A DNA stretch of 64,000 nucleotides from Curtobacterium sp. 9128 (GCF_007673775.1 NZ_VEAF01000004.1:249451-313450), one strand, 5' to 3'; counted from the stretch's first letter, positions 17,664-26,073 are shown. Notes: generated from the sequence alone by a model not told the origin. Numbers and translations: made by a program.

Positions 17664-17775
17664 GCCGTCACTCCCTCTGTCCGGTGGTCCTCCACCCTAC
17701 CGACGGCCGCCGACACGACGGCCCGGAGGAGTACGTCCTGGCGGGGTACGGCCGAGGACGGCCGGCGAGACGCAC

Positions 17776-17808
17776 GAGGGCCGGTCGTCCAGTGGACGAC
17801 CGGCCCTC
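17776..17808 (-). terminator. Hairpin downstream of the winged-helix gene
   Basis: 15-bp perfect stem (17776-17790 with 17794-17808) with loop AGT. It is located 175 nt past the stop of the leftward winged-helix gene and upstream of marR; it may instead end a short RNA starting near 17875. Confidence 0.6.
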
Positions 17809-17886
17809 ACCCTTGCACCAAGAGTGTCCTGCAATCACATTCCGCAGACGCTGCCACAGCAAACACCGTCTGCACGACCGACTGTA
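17809..17886 (-). ncRNA. Possible small RNA or leader between marR and the winged-helix gene
   Basis: The 319-nt gap 17664-17982 holds no gene. On the minus strand TACAGT (17886-17881) could be a -10 box; the predicted RNA then has a 7-bp stem GCAGACG/CGTCTGC (about 17844-17873) and ends at the 17776-17808 hairpin. This stretch is AT-richer than its surroundings. The -35 match is poor, so this is a tentative call. Confidence 0.25.
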
Positions 17887-17901
17887 TAACGAACGGGTAA
17901 C
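17886..17901 (+). promoter_or_regulatory. MtrA-box-like direct repeat
   Basis: ATAAC-GAACGG-GTAAC, two pentamers one helical turn apart. It shares TAACGARCGGGTAACGGG with the site in front of the M23 peptidase gene (52238-52253, opposite strand). This resembles direct GTAAC repeats reported for the response regulator MtrA. Confidence 0.4.
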
Positions 17902-17982
17902 GGGCGCCAGCCGGATCTGCGCTCGTTCGCTGCGAGTTCACCAAGAGCCGCATCCGAGCGCCCCGCGGGGGCCCGGCCCGGG

Positions 17983-18750
17983 TCAGAACAGGTCGGGCGA
18001 CGGCGTCGAGGCGTACCGCACGGCGACGTCGGCGTGGCGGTCGAACCGGTAGCCGACGCCCCGCACCGTCCGGACGATCTCCTCGAACGCGCCGAGCTTC
18101 GAGCGGAGTCGCCGGACGTGCACGTCGATGGTGCGCTCGTTCGGGGTCTCGTCCTCGTCGTCGGACCAGAGCCCCTCGATGATGGCCGAGCGCTCCACCG
18201 TGCGCCCCTCGCGGAGGACGAGGAACTGCAGCAGCTCGAACTCCTTGTACGTCAGCGGAGCCAGGTCGCCGTCGAGCGTCACGCGCTTGCGGGAGATGTC
18301 GATGACGACCCCGGTCTCCTCGGGCTCGGGCTTCTCCGCCTGCTTGCGTGCCGCGACGGCCGAACGGTCCTGCAGCGCGAGGCGGACGACGTCGACGTCG
18401 CGTCCGCCGGAGTGCTCGGCGGCGACGGCGACGGCTGCGTAGGTCTCGGCCGCGGGGACGAGCTGGGCCGTGAGGGCACGGAGCTGTTCCACGACGGCGG
18501 CCAGGGTCGTGCCGGCGGCCGCGGCCTTCTCCTCGTCGAGCCCGACGTAGAGGGCGAACCCGCGTGCCTCGGTGCCCTCCGGCAGGGCGCGGTTCCGCTG
18601 CGGGGCGACGACCGGGCTGGTGGGGACCGCCGACGGGGCGGGGTGCGCGGCGCCACGGCGGGGGCGGATGGGCGTCACCGTGCCGAGGTCGACGGGCGCG
18701 GGGGCTGCGGTGCGGAGCGAGGTGCGGGGCTGGGCGATGGTGAGCGACAT
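17983..18750 (-). CDS. Orphan OmpR-type winged-helix protein without receiver domain
   Basis: 255 aa. The C-terminal 95 residues are a full OmpR/PhoB DNA-binding domain (APLTYKEFELLQFLVLREGRT, TIDVHVRRLRSKLG, VRTVRGVGYRF). The N-terminal 150 residues contain no phosphoacceptor Asp fold; instead they have a basic/Pro-rich start and an Ala-rich helical middle (about 60-125). It is therefore probably not controlled by a histidine kinase in the usual way. GGAGAACCACC precedes the ATG. The likely promoter is far upstream at 19107-19136, with a small ORF between. Target genes unknown. Confidence 0.85.
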   Translation of the reverse strand: MSLTIAQPRTSLRTAAPAPVDLGTVTPIRPRRGAAHPAPSAVPTSPVVAPQRNRALPEGTEARGFALYVGLDEEKAAAAGTTLAAVVEQLRALTAQLVPAAETYAAVAVAAEHSGGRDVDVVRLALQDRSAVAARKQAEKPEPEETGVVIDISRKRVTLDGDLAPLTYKEFELLQFLVLREGRTVERSAIIEGLWSDDEDETPNERTIDVHVRRLRSKLGAFEEIVRTVRGVGYRFDRHADVAVRYASTPSPDLF

Positions 18751-18980
18751 GGTGGTTCTCCGGGCGATGAGGTGTCGAATGCGTCGACCCGGGTACGACG
18801 GTGCCGTGGAACGGCCGTCGGTTGCGCCCTGCGGTCCCGGTGGGGGACCGGGGCGGGACCCGGGGGAGCGGGTGGTCGGCCTCGGCGACGGACGTGGGCG
18901 TCGTCGGCGGGCGTCACCCGGGGATCACGCGCTCGCGACGGGGATGGTGTCGCGGGGGATCCAGCTGGAACGGGTGCCGG

Positions 18981-19100
18981 TCAGGCACACATTCGACAAC
19001 GCATGACGGCCATCGCCGGCATCATCGTGCCGGCGGTCCCCACTGCCCCTGTGGAGGAGCACGCCTCGGAGAAGACGCGGGTGGACACGGTTGCAGTCAT
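18981..19100 (-). CDS. Possible leaderless 39-aa Cys-containing leader peptide
   Basis: The 417-nt gap 18751-19167 contains a strong minus-strand promoter, and this ORF starts at ATG 19100, 6 nt after the -10, so it would sit at the 5' end of the mRNA. It encodes 39 residues ending in MRCRMCA, with Cys also at about residue 14. No homologue is recognised. Position, leaderless geometry and clustered C-terminal Cys codons are what one would expect of an attenuation-type leader peptide for the downstream winged-helix gene, but no terminator/antiterminator pair was found. The rest of the gap (18751-18980) shows nothing clear. Confidence 0.4.
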   Translation of the reverse strand: MTATVSTRVFSEACSSTGAVGTAGTMMPAMAVMRCRMCA

Positions 19101-19106
19101 GTGACG

Positions 19107-19136
19107 AGTATCCGCGGTATACCAATCGGCTGTCAA
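19107..19136 (-). promoter_or_regulatory. Strong promoter upstream of the leader ORF and winged-helix gene
   Basis: On the minus strand, perfect TTGACA (19136-19131), 18-nt spacer, GATACT (19112-19107). One of the best sigma-70-type matches in the window. Confidence 0.7.
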
Positions 19137-19167
19137 CCGTCCGCCCGGACGGTCCGCGTCGTCCGGA

Positions 19168-19803
19168 CTACTCGGCCAGCCCGTACAGACGGTCGCCGGC
19201 GTCGCCGAGGCCCGGGACGATGTAGCCGTTCTCGTCGAGACGCTCGTCGAGTGCGCCCAGGACGATGGTCACGTCGCGGTCGGCCACGGCGGTCTCCACC
19301 GCGGCGAGGCCCTCGGGTGCGCCGAGGATGCACACGCAGGTGACGGACTCGGCGCCGCGCGCGAAGAGGAACTCGATCGCCGCCGCGAGGGTGCCACCGG
19401 TCGCGAGCATCGGGTCGAGCACGAAGCACTGCCGCCCGGAGAGGTCGTCGGGCAGGCGCTCGGCGTAGGTCTGTGGCTCGAGGGTCTCCTCGTTGCGGGC
19501 CATGCCGAGGAACCCGACCTCGGCCGTCGGCACGAGCTTCACCATGCCCTCGAGCATGCCGAGCCCGGCGCGGAGGATCGGCACGACCAGCGGCCGCGGC
19601 TTGGCGATCGACACGCCCATGGTCTGCGCGACCGGCGTCGAGATCGGGGTCGCGGTGACCCGGACGTTGCGCGTGGCCTCGTAGGCGAGGAGCGTGACGA
19701 GCTCCTCGGTCAGGGCCCGGAAGGTCGGGGAGGGAGTGGTCCGGTCGCGGAGCACCGAGAGCTTGTGGGTGATGAGCGGGTGGTCGGCGACGTGGACTCG
19801 CAT
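19168..19803 (-). CDS. upp: Uracil phosphoribosyltransferase
   Basis: Makes UMP from uracil and PRPP (pyrimidine salvage), 211 aa. Visible are the PRPP loop [16 protein letters not shown], the family opening [16 protein letters not shown] and the uracil-binding C-terminus [19 protein letters not shown] 19803 rather than the longer frame, since the family starts [16 protein letters not shown] box 7 nt upstream (19816-19811) suggests leaderless expression. Divergent from tadA. Confidence 0.96.
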   Translation of the reverse strand: MRVHVADHPLITHKLSVLRDRTTPSPTFRALTEELVTLLAYEATRNVRVTATPISTPVAQTMGVSIAKPRPLVVPILRAGLGMLEGMVKLVPTAEVGFLGMARNEETLEPQTYAERLPDDLSGRQCFVLDPMLATGGTLAAAIEFLFARGAESVTCVCILGAPEGLAAVETAVADRDVTIVLGALDERLDENGYIVPGLGDAGDRLYGLAE

Positions 19804-19872
19804 AGGGTCGAGCGTACCGTGCCGTGCGCCGCCCACCGGCCGTGCGGGCGGCGTGACCGGTCAGGAGGACCC

Positions 19873-20340
19873 GTGGAGCACCCGTCGGCCAGGCCCTTCA
19901 CCAGTGCCATGGAGCGTGCGCTCGACGAGGCCCGGGCGTGCCTGGCGACCGGCGACGTCCCGGTGGGGGCCGTGGTGCTCGACGAACACGGGGCCGTGGT
20001 GGCGACGGGGCGCAACGAACGCGAGGCGACGCAGGACCCGACCGCCCACGCCGAGGTGCTCGCGCTCCGGGCCGCGGCGGCACGGACGGGGGACTGGCAC
20101 CTCGAACGGCACACGCTCGTCGTCACGCTCGAGCCGTGTCCGATGTGCGCCGGTGCCGCCCTCGCTGCCCGGGTGCCGCGGATCGTGTTCGGCGCGTGGG
20201 ACCCGAAGGCCGGGGCGTCGGGGAGTGTCTACGACATCGCACGGGACCGGCGTCTGCCGCACCGTTCCGAGGTGATCGCCGGGGTCCTCGAGCCGGCGTG
20301 CCGGGAACTGCTCGACGCGTTCTTCCAGGACCGCCGCTGA
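19873..20340 (+). CDS. tadA: tRNA-specific adenosine-34 deaminase
   Basis: Deaminates A34 to inosine in tRNA-Arg(ACG). 155 aa with zinc and proton-relay residues His59-Ala-Glu61 and Cys89-Pro-Met-Cys92. GTG 19873 is chosen because AGGAGGA lies just upstream; ATG 19909 is possible but would trim the first helix. Head-to-head with upp, as in many actinobacteria. Confidence 0.93.
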   Translation: MEHPSARPFTSAMERALDEARACLATGDVPVGAVVLDEHGAVVATGRNEREATQDPTAHAEVLALRAAAARTGDWHLERHTLVVTLEPCPMCAGAALAARVPRIVFGAWDPKAGASGSVYDIARDRRLPHRSEVIAGVLEPACRELLDAFFQDRR

Positions 20341-20386
20341 CCACCGGCGCCGCCGTCGGCACATCGACGACCGCCGGCGCGGGACC

Positions 20387-21343
20387 TCAGTCGGCGGCCT
20401 TGATCACGATCGCCTCGGTCGGCGGCCGCGGCCCGGTCCGGAGCACGTCGGGCTCGACGTAGATGACCCGCGCGATCGGCACCGCGTCCCGCACCCGTGC
20501 CTCCACCGTGTCGATGCCCGCGGCGACGTCGCCGAGTCGACGGTCCCCGTCGACCGCGACCTTCACGCCGACCATCAGCTCGTCCGGGCCGAGGTAGAGC
20601 GTCTTGATGTGGATGATCGACTCGACCTCGGGTCCGTCGAGGAGCGCCGCCTTGATCTTCGCGACGTCCGCAACCGACGCTCCCTCGCCGACGAGCAGGC
20701 TCTTCGTCTCGACGCCGAGCACGAGCGCCACGGCGATGAGCAGGACGGCGATGAGGATCGTCCCGATCGCGTCGAACAGCCCGTTGCCGGTGAGCGCGGT
20801 CAGCCCGACGCCGAAGAACGCGAAGACCAGACCGAGCAGCGCGGCGGTGTCCTCGAGCATCACGACGGGCAGCTCCGGCGCCTTCGCCCGGCGGACGAAC
20901 TGCACCCACGACTGCGAGCCCTTGTGCGGTGCGGCCTCCTTGAGCGCGGTGCGGAGCGACAGGCCCTCGAGCACGATCGCGATGACGAGCACCGCCATCG
21001 GCAGCCACCAGCTCTCCAGCGGGTGCGGGTGGGACAGCTTCTCGATGCCCTCGTAGAGCGAGAACACGCCACCGACGGAGAACAGGACGATCGACACGAC
21101 GAACGCGTACACGTAGCGCTCCCTGCCGTGGCCGAAGGGGTGCTCCTCGTCCGCTGCGCGCCGAGCGCGTCGCCCGCCGAGCAGCAGCAGGAGCTGGTTC
21201 GCGGAGTCGGCGAGCGAGTGCACGCCCTCGGCGAGCATCGACGCCGACCCGCTGATGCCGGCGGCGATGAACTTCACGACCGCGATGCCGACGTTCGCCG
21301 AGAGGGCGGCGATGATCGCCCTGTTGCCTCCGGAAGCGCTCAC
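20387..21343 (-). CDS. Cation diffusion facilitator (CDF) metal efflux protein
   Basis: 318 aa proton-coupled metal exporter with about six membrane helices. First metal site in helix 2 (LAEGVHSLADSANQ, His-Ser-x-x-Asp), second in helix 5 (LEDTAALLGLVFAF). In the second site the usual HxxxD is ExxxA-like at the start, so metal choice (Zn, Fe or Mn) is unclear. C-terminal cytoplasmic ferredoxin-like domain about 215-318. GTG start. Divergent from proC. Confidence 0.88.
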   Translation of the reverse strand: MSASGGNRAIIAALSANVGIAVVKFIAAGISGSASMLAEGVHSLADSANQLLLLLGGRRARRAADEEHPFGHGRERYVYAFVVSIVLFSVGGVFSLYEGIEKLSHPHPLESWWLPMAVLVIAIVLEGLSLRTALKEAAPHKGSQSWVQFVRRAKAPELPVVMLEDTAALLGLVFAFFGVGLTALTGNGLFDAIGTILIAVLLIAVALVLGVETKSLLVGEGASVADVAKIKAALLDGPEVESIIHIKTLYLGPDELMVGVKVAVDGDRRLGDVAAGIDTVEARVRDAVPIARVIYVEPDVLRTGPRPPTEAIVIKAAD

Positions 21344-21408
21344 TGTGACCCCTGTTCTGCTGACCTGGAGCCCGATCCTACGGGCAGGCCGCTCGGTAGG
21401 GTCTGGTC

Positions 21409-22239
21409 ATGACGATCGAACTGCCCCGTACCGCGCTCCTCGGCGTCGGGTCCATGTCCGGCGCGGTGCTCGAGGGCCTGCTCGCCGCGGGTCTCGACCC
21501 GGCCGCCGTGGTCCTCACGACGAAGTCCGAGGCGTCCGCCGCCGCCCACCGCGAGCGCGGACTCGCCGCCACGGCGAGCGACACCGACCCGGATGCGAAC
21601 CGTGCCGCGGTCCGCGGCGCCGGCCTCGTGGTGCTCGGCGTGAAGCCGTTCGTCGTCGGAGACCTGCTCGCGGAGGTCGCCGCCGACCTCGAACCGGGAG
21701 CGGTCGTCGTCAGCGTCGCGGTGGGCGTCACCACCGCCGCGATGGAGGCGCGCGTGCCCGAGGGTGTCCGCGTGGTCCGGGCGCTGCCGAACACGCCGAT
21801 CGCCGTCGGGCTCGGCGTCACCGGCGTCAGCGGCGGGGCGTCGGCCGACGCCGGGGCCGTCGCACTCGCCTCGCGGCTCTTCGACGTCTCCGGCTCGGTC
21901 ATCGAGGTCCCCGAGGACCGGCTCGACGCCCTGTCCGCGGTCTCCGGATCCGGTCCCGCCTACGTCTTCCTGCTCGTCGAGGAGTGGCAGCGGGCGGCCG
22001 AGTCGCTCGGCTTCACGCACGACCAGGCCGAGACGATGGTGCAGGGCACGGTCCGTGGCGCGGTCGAGCTCCTCGCCCGCTCGGGTCGCGAGCCGGCGGA
22101 CCTGCGCCGCGCCGTCACGAGCCCGAAGGGCACGACCGAGCGCGCGGTCGCGGTCCTGCAGGACGCCGACCTCGCCGACACGCTGCGCCGCGCCGCGGAC
22201 GCGGCGATCGCACGGGCCGAGGAGCTGTCGAAGCTCTAG
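21409..22239 (+). CDS. proC: Pyrroline-5-carboxylate reductase
   Basis: Last step of proline synthesis, NAD(P)H-dependent. 276 aa. N-terminal GVGSMSGAVLEGL nucleotide loop; C-terminal signature SGSGPAYVFLLVEEW and TSPKGTTERAV. TAGGGT at 21397-21402 lies 6 nt before the ATG, so it is probably leaderless. A perfect 32-bp hairpin follows. Confidence 0.96.
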   Translation: MTIELPRTALLGVGSMSGAVLEGLLAAGLDPAAVVLTTKSEASAAAHRERGLAATASDTDPDANRAAVRGAGLVVLGVKPFVVGDLLAEVAADLEPGAVVVSVAVGVTTAAMEARVPEGVRVVRALPNTPIAVGLGVTGVSGGASADAGAVALASRLFDVSGSVIEVPEDRLDALSAVSGSGPAYVFLLVEEWQRAAESLGFTHDQAETMVQGTVRGAVELLARSGREPADLRRAVTSPKGTTERAVAVLQDADLADTLRRAADAAIARAEELSKL

Positions 22240-22258
22240 ACGCACCCCAGGACCGACT

Positions 22259-22290
22259 GGAGGCTCGGTGCCAGCTGGCACCGAGCCTCC
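22259..22290. terminator. Perfect 32-bp palindrome between proC and trkA
   Basis: 16-bp arms GGAGGCTCGGTGCCAG and complement, no mismatch. Convergent position, so probably bidirectional. Same core as the sodA terminator. Confidence 0.8.
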
Positions 22291-22364
22291 CCCCACCGGC
22301 ACGGCCTGTCTGCCGCTGGCACGTCAGCCAGGGACCGGCGGCGTGGGCCCAGTCCGTCTCGGAT

Positions 22365-23057
22365 CTACTCCATGGCCGCGAACCGCTCGAGCGCGGTCGT
22401 CGACCCGGACACGATGATGACGTCGTGCTCGCCGATGACGCTCTCCGGGGTGGCCGGCACGAACGCCTCACCCGGCGGCTTGATGCCGAGCACGGTGAGC
22501 CCGTGCCGGGTGCGGATCGCGGTCGTGCCGAGGTCCTTGCCCCGCACCGCCCGCGGCGGGAACATCTTGACGACTGCGAAGTCGTCGTCGAACTCGATGA
22601 AGTCGAGCATCCGTCCGGACACCAGGTGCGCCGTGCGCTCGCCGGCTTCGCGCTCCGGGTAGACCACGTGGTTCGCGCCGATGCGGGACAGGATCGTGCC
22701 GTGCGAGCGGCTGATCGCCTTCGCCCAGATCTGCGGGATGCCGAGGTCCACCAGGTTCGCCGTGATGAGGACGCTCGACTCCAGGTCGCTGCCGGTGCCG
22801 ACGACGGCGATCGGGAAGTCCTGCGCCCCGATCTGTCGGAGCGCGTCGATGTCGGTCGCGTCGGCCTGCACGGCGTGGGTGACGCGGTCCGACCACTTCT
22901 GCACGAGACCGGCGTCGGTGTCGACGACGAGCACCTCGCGGTCCTGGCGCTCCAGCTGCCCAGCGGTGGCCGCGCCGAAGCGGCCGAGGCCGATGACGAG
23001 GACGGGCGCGTCGTGGCTGACGCTCGTCGGGTGCTCGTGGCGGGTGCGGTCAGCCAA
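22365..23057 (-). CDS. Potassium channel regulatory protein TrkA/KtrA
   Basis: 230 aa cytoplasmic RCK subunit: N-terminal NAD-binding Rossmann domain (VLVIGLGRFGAATAGQLE, VVDTD) and a C-terminal TrkA_C domain (about 145-228). It gates the TrkH/KtrB pore in response to nucleotides. TTG 23057 overlaps the trkH stop by 8 nt, a conserved coupling of these two subunits; a later GTG (VSHDAPV) is the alternative start. Confidence 0.93.
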   Translation of the reverse strand: MADRTRHEHPTSVSHDAPVLVIGLGRFGAATAGQLERQDREVLVVDTDAGLVQKWSDRVTHAVQADATDIDALRQIGAQDFPIAVVGTGSDLESSVLITANLVDLGIPQIWAKAISRSHGTILSRIGANHVVYPEREAGERTAHLVSGRMLDFIEFDDDFAVVKMFPPRAVRGKDLGTTAIRTRHGLTVLGIKPPGEAFVPATPESVIGEHDVIIVSGSTTALERFAAME

Positions 23058-24483
23058 CGATCGGCCTCTCCTCGGGGCGGCGGAACAGCTGCCGACTCTG
23101 ACTGGCGGCCAGGGCAGCGGCGATGGTCACTGTACCGACACGGCCCAGGAACATCGTCGCCGCCAGGACGTACTTGCCCGCCTCGGGGAGCTCCGCGGAG
23201 ACGCCGGAGGACAGCCCGCACGTGGCGAACGCCGAGATGACCTCGAAGAGCACGCGGTCGAGGGAGTCGTCCGTGATCTGCAGCAGCACGACGGTCGCGA
23301 CGGCGACGATCGTGGCGCCCCAGAGGACGACGGCGACCGCGACACGGAGGACGTCGCCGGGGATCCGCCGCCCGAACGCCTCCATGCTCTGCCGTCCGCG
23401 GGCCTCGGCGACCGCGGCGAGGAACAGCACCGCCAGCGTGGTGACCTTGATGCCGCCGGCGGTCGACGCCGAGCCGCCGCCGATGAACATGAGCATGTCC
23501 GTGACGAGCAGGCTCGAGCCGTTCAGCTGGTCGAAGTCCACCAGGGAGAACCCGCCGGACCGGGTCATCGTCGACAGGAAGAGCGCCTGGAACGCGGTCC
23601 GCCCAGCGCCCTCCTCGCCGAAGGTGGTCGGGTTCGACGCCTCGAGCGCGATGTAGACGACCGCGCCGCCGACGAGCAGCACCGCACTCGTGACGAGGGT
23701 GAGCTTGACGTGGATCGGCCACCGGCGGGGGGAGCGGAGCTGCTTCGTCAGCGCCCGGATCACCGGGAAGCCGATCGAGCCGGCGACGACGCCGACCATG
23801 AGCAGCGTCAGGAACCAGTAGTCGTGCGCGAACGGGGCCAGGCCCTCGGCGTTCGGCGCGAAGCCCGTGTTCGTGAAGGCCATCGCGGCGTAGTAGAAGG
23901 AGTCGCCGACGGCGCTCCAGAACGGGATGCCGGTGACGAGGACCGACGGCAGGAGCAGCAGGCCGAGCGCGACCTCGATCGTCAGGGTGCTCACCGCGAC
24001 CGTCGCGAGCAGCGTGCCGACCTCGCCGAGCCGGACCGCCTGGCCCTCCGGGACGGCGCCGTGGTGGGTGCGGAGCGGGTTCGAGTCGCCGGCGGCCATG
24101 AGCTTCGCCCGGAGCCCGAGCTTCCGCGTCACGAACAGCCCGAGGATCGAGGCGAAGGTCAGCACACCCACCGCGCCGATCTGCGTGCCGACCACGACGA
24201 CGACCTTGCCGAACACCGACCAGTGCGTGGCCATGTCGACGGTGGACAGCCCGGTGACGCACACGACGGACGCGGCCGTGAAGAGGGCGTCGGCGAAACC
24301 GGTGGGGCGGCGGTCGGCTGCGGCGACCGGTGTCATGAACAGCAGCGTGAACACGAAGACGAGCGCGACGAAGACCACGATCGCCAGGCGGGACGGCGAG
24401 GCGCGGAGCACGGTCCCGATCCGCGAACCCCGTCGGCGGGACGCACCCGACGAGACGGTCGGGGGCTCCGTGCGGTCGAGCAT
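23050..24483 (-). CDS. Potassium uptake protein, TrkH/KtrB family
   Basis: 477 aa membrane pore subunit with four M1-P-M2 repeats; filter-like segments such as VVCVTGLSTVDMATHW, FTNTGFAPNAEGL, STMTRSGGFSL and SAFATCGLSSG are visible, each with the single conserved Gly of this family. ATG follows GGAGG. Forms the K+ uptake system with the downstream TrkA. Divergent from an ArsR-like gene. Confidence 0.94.
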   Translation of the reverse strand: MLDRTEPPTVSSGASRRRGSRIGTVLRASPSRLAIVVFVALVFVFTLLFMTPVAAADRRPTGFADALFTAASVVCVTGLSTVDMATHWSVFGKVVVVVGTQIGAVGVLTFASILGLFVTRKLGLRAKLMAAGDSNPLRTHHGAVPEGQAVRLGEVGTLLATVAVSTLTIEVALGLLLLPSVLVTGIPFWSAVGDSFYYAAMAFTNTGFAPNAEGLAPFAHDYWFLTLLMVGVVAGSIGFPVIRALTKQLRSPRRWPIHVKLTLVTSAVLLVGGAVVYIALEASNPTTFGEEGAGRTAFQALFLSTMTRSGGFSLVDFDQLNGSSLLVTDMLMFIGGGSASTAGGIKVTTLAVLFLAAVAEARGRQSMEAFGRRIPGDVLRVAVAVVLWGATIVAVATVVLLQITDDSLDRVLFEVISAFATCGLSSGVSAELPEAGKYVLAATMFLGRVGTVTIAAALAASQSRQLFRRPEERPIVG

Positions 24484-24554
24484 CGTATGCCTCCGGGGAC
24501 ATGGGCGGGACGCATCGCATGGTACATCCGAGCCCGGCCGGTTAGCCTTTCCCC

Positions 24555-25070
24555 ATGGCCGACATCTTCACCGTGGTCGCGGACCCGACGCGGCGGGAAC
24601 TCCTCGGGACGCTCCTCGCGGCCTACGGTTCCGACGCGACCGGCGGCGAGCTCAGCGTCGGCCAGCTCGTCGAGAAGCTCGGCGTCAGCCAGCCCACGGT
24701 GTCCAAGCACCTCCGGGTCCTCCGGGACATCGGACTCGTCACGAGTCGGGAGGAAGGGCAGCACCGCTACTACCGCCTCGACCCGGAGCCCCTGCTCCAC
24801 ATCGAGGAGTGGGTCGTCCCCTTCACCGGCGCGGTCGACGCTGACGGCACCCCGGCCACCACGGCCTGGACCCCCGACGGGCAGCCCGTCTCGGTCCGTC
24901 GGAACGGCGCAGCGGGCAAGGCCACCGTGGAGGTCGGCACCGAACTCGGTCGGGTGATGGCCGAGGCCTCGTACCGGGCGACGGCCGCGTTCTCCGGGGC
25001 CCAGCAGGGCTGGGAGCGCGTCGTGGAGAGCTCTCGGCGGCGGTTCACCAAGCGCGCCGAGGACGACTGA
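24555..25070 (+). CDS. ArsR-like winged-helix transcriptional regulator
   Basis: 171 aa. Residues 1-75 form an ArsR-type winged HTH (VVADPTRRELLGTLL, LVEKLGVSQPTVSKHLRVLRDIGLV, EEGQHRYYRL). No metal-binding Cys pair is seen. The C-terminal half is a poorly conserved tail seen in actinobacterial homologues. TAGCCT at 24543-24548 is 6 nt before ATG, so the mRNA is probably leaderless. Function unknown. Confidence 0.85.
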   Translation: MADIFTVVADPTRRELLGTLLAAYGSDATGGELSVGQLVEKLGVSQPTVSKHLRVLRDIGLVTSREEGQHRYYRLDPEPLLHIEEWVVPFTGAVDADGTPATTAWTPDGQPVSVRRNGAAGKATVEVGTELGRVMAEASYRATAAFSGAQQGWERVVESSRRRFTKRAEDD

Positions 25071-25173
25071 ACGAAGGCACCGTCGGGCGGCCCCGCATGG
25101 GCGCTGTCCGACGACCGCGACACAGGCGCGCACCAGGGGTTCTGCACCCGCCTTCCAGCGATCCCGGACATGC

Positions 25174-25203
25174 TGGACACGGGGACGCACGCGCCCCTAC
25201 AGT
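25174..25203 (+). promoter_or_regulatory. Promoter of the bldC-like gene
   Basis: TGGACA (25174-25179), 18-nt spacer, TACAGT (25198-25203), 73 nt before the start codon. Confidence 0.55.
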
Positions 25204-25276
25204 TACCAGAGACCACTCAGGTCACACATTGACTCCCGCATCCGAGCCCGGATGCGAGCCCACCCGAAGGCGGACC

Positions 25277-25471
25277 ATGACCGGCAGTTTCGACGACGTG
25301 CGCTTCCTCACCGTCGCGGAGGTCGCCGAGATGATGCGCGTGTCGAAGATGACGGTCTACCGGATGGTGCACGCGGGCGAGCTCCCCGCGATCCGGTTCG
25401 GCCGGTCGTTCCGGGTCCCGGAGTCGGCCGTGGCCGAGGTCCTCCGCGGTGGCATCGCGGACGTCGGCTGA
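25277..25471 (+). CDS. bldC: BldC-like MerR-type small DNA-binding protein
   Basis: 64 aa consisting of a single MerR/excisionase-type winged HTH: FLTVAEVAEMMRVSKMTVYRMVHAGELPAIRFGRSFRVPESAV. It matches BldC, the small developmental regulator conserved across actinobacteria, including non-sporulating ones, which binds direct repeats cooperatively. ATG 25277 gives the usual MTxxFDDVRFLTVAEVA start. Confidence 0.88.
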   Translation: MTGSFDDVRFLTVAEVAEMMRVSKMTVYRMVHAGELPAIRFGRSFRVPESAVAEVLRGGIADVG

Positions 25472-25502
25472 GTCCGTCGCCCCACCGCTGCGTCCCGGCC
25501 CG

Positions 25503-25532
25503 TTCGACATCCGAGCGGGGCTCCGGTAGGAT
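25503..25532 (+). promoter_or_regulatory. Promoter of the bS22 gene
   Basis: TTCGAC (25503-25508), 18-nt spacer, TAGGAT (25527-25532), followed by a leader of about 65 nt. Confidence 0.55.
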
Positions 25533-25604
25533 CGGGCAGGTTGATTTTCCGCGGCTTCATCGGCCCGGTGTCCGTACATCAGCATCAGTCCGAGCGAGGT
25601 CCAC

Positions 25605-25703
25605 ATGGGTTCTGTCATCAAGAAGCGTCGCAAGCGCATGGCGAAGAAGAAGCACCGCAAGCTCCTTCGCAAGACGCGCCACCAGCGTCGCAACAAGAAG
25701 TAA
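25605..25703 (+). CDS. 30S ribosomal protein bS22 (AURKAIP1/COX24 domain)
   Basis: 32 aa, extremely basic ([20 protein letters not shown], then more Lys/Arg). Matches the actinobacterial AURKAIP1/COX24-domain peptide that was identified as protein bS22 in mycobacterial ribosome structures. Own promoter, leader and intrinsic terminator, so it is expressed as a single-gene unit. GAGGT precedes the ATG. Confidence 0.9.
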   Translation: MGSVIKKRRKRMAKKKHRKLLRKTRHQRRNKK

Positions 25704-25722
25704 GTCCGAGGACTTGCCGCAG

Positions 25723-25744
25723 AAGCCCCGGTTCGCCGGGGCTT
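25723..25744 (+). terminator. Intrinsic terminator of bS22
   Basis: 9-bp GC-rich stem (AAGCCCCGG with CCGGGGCTT), stable TTCG tetraloop and a T-rich tail (TTTCGCATT). One of the few hairpins here with a T tract. Confidence 0.85.
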
Positions 25745-25818
25745 TCGCATTCCCCGGGGGCGCTCAGGCCGCACCGGCGCAGCGGGCCTGCCGAGCGACC
25801 CCGCACTACGCTGAGGGC

Positions 25819-26073
25819 ATGCCAGACGTGACGCTCCTGACCAAGCCCGGATGCCACCTCTGCGACGACGCCCGACCCGTCGTCGAGCGCGTCGTCGCCG
25901 CGTACCCGGGGGTGACGCTCACCGAGAAGTCGATCCTCGACGACGACGCCCTCCGGCTCGAGTACGCCGAGGACATCCCGGTCGTGCTCGTCGACGGCCG
26001 CGTGCACAGCAACTGGCGCGTGGACGAGGACCGCCTCGCCCGTGCCCTCGAGAAGGCAGGAGCCTCCGCATGA
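25819..26073 (+). CDS. Glutaredoxin-like protein (DUF836 type)
   Basis: 84 aa thioredoxin-fold protein with redox motif Cys12-His-Leu-Cys15 (TKPGCHLCDDA) and the cis-Pro region DIPVVLVDGRVHSNW. Probably a thiol-disulfide or mycothiol-dependent redox carrier. It overlaps the next gene as ATGA. Confidence 0.85.
   Translation: MPDVTLLTKPGCHLCDDARPVVERVVAAYPGVTLTEKSILDDDALRLEYAEDIPVVLVDGRVHSNWRVDEDRLARALEKAGASA

Noticed and set aside
19003-19104. 33-codon plus-strand ORF antisense to the leader ORF
   Set aside because: No promoter or ribosome-binding site on that strand; the minus-strand ORF has the perfect promoter and leaderless position.
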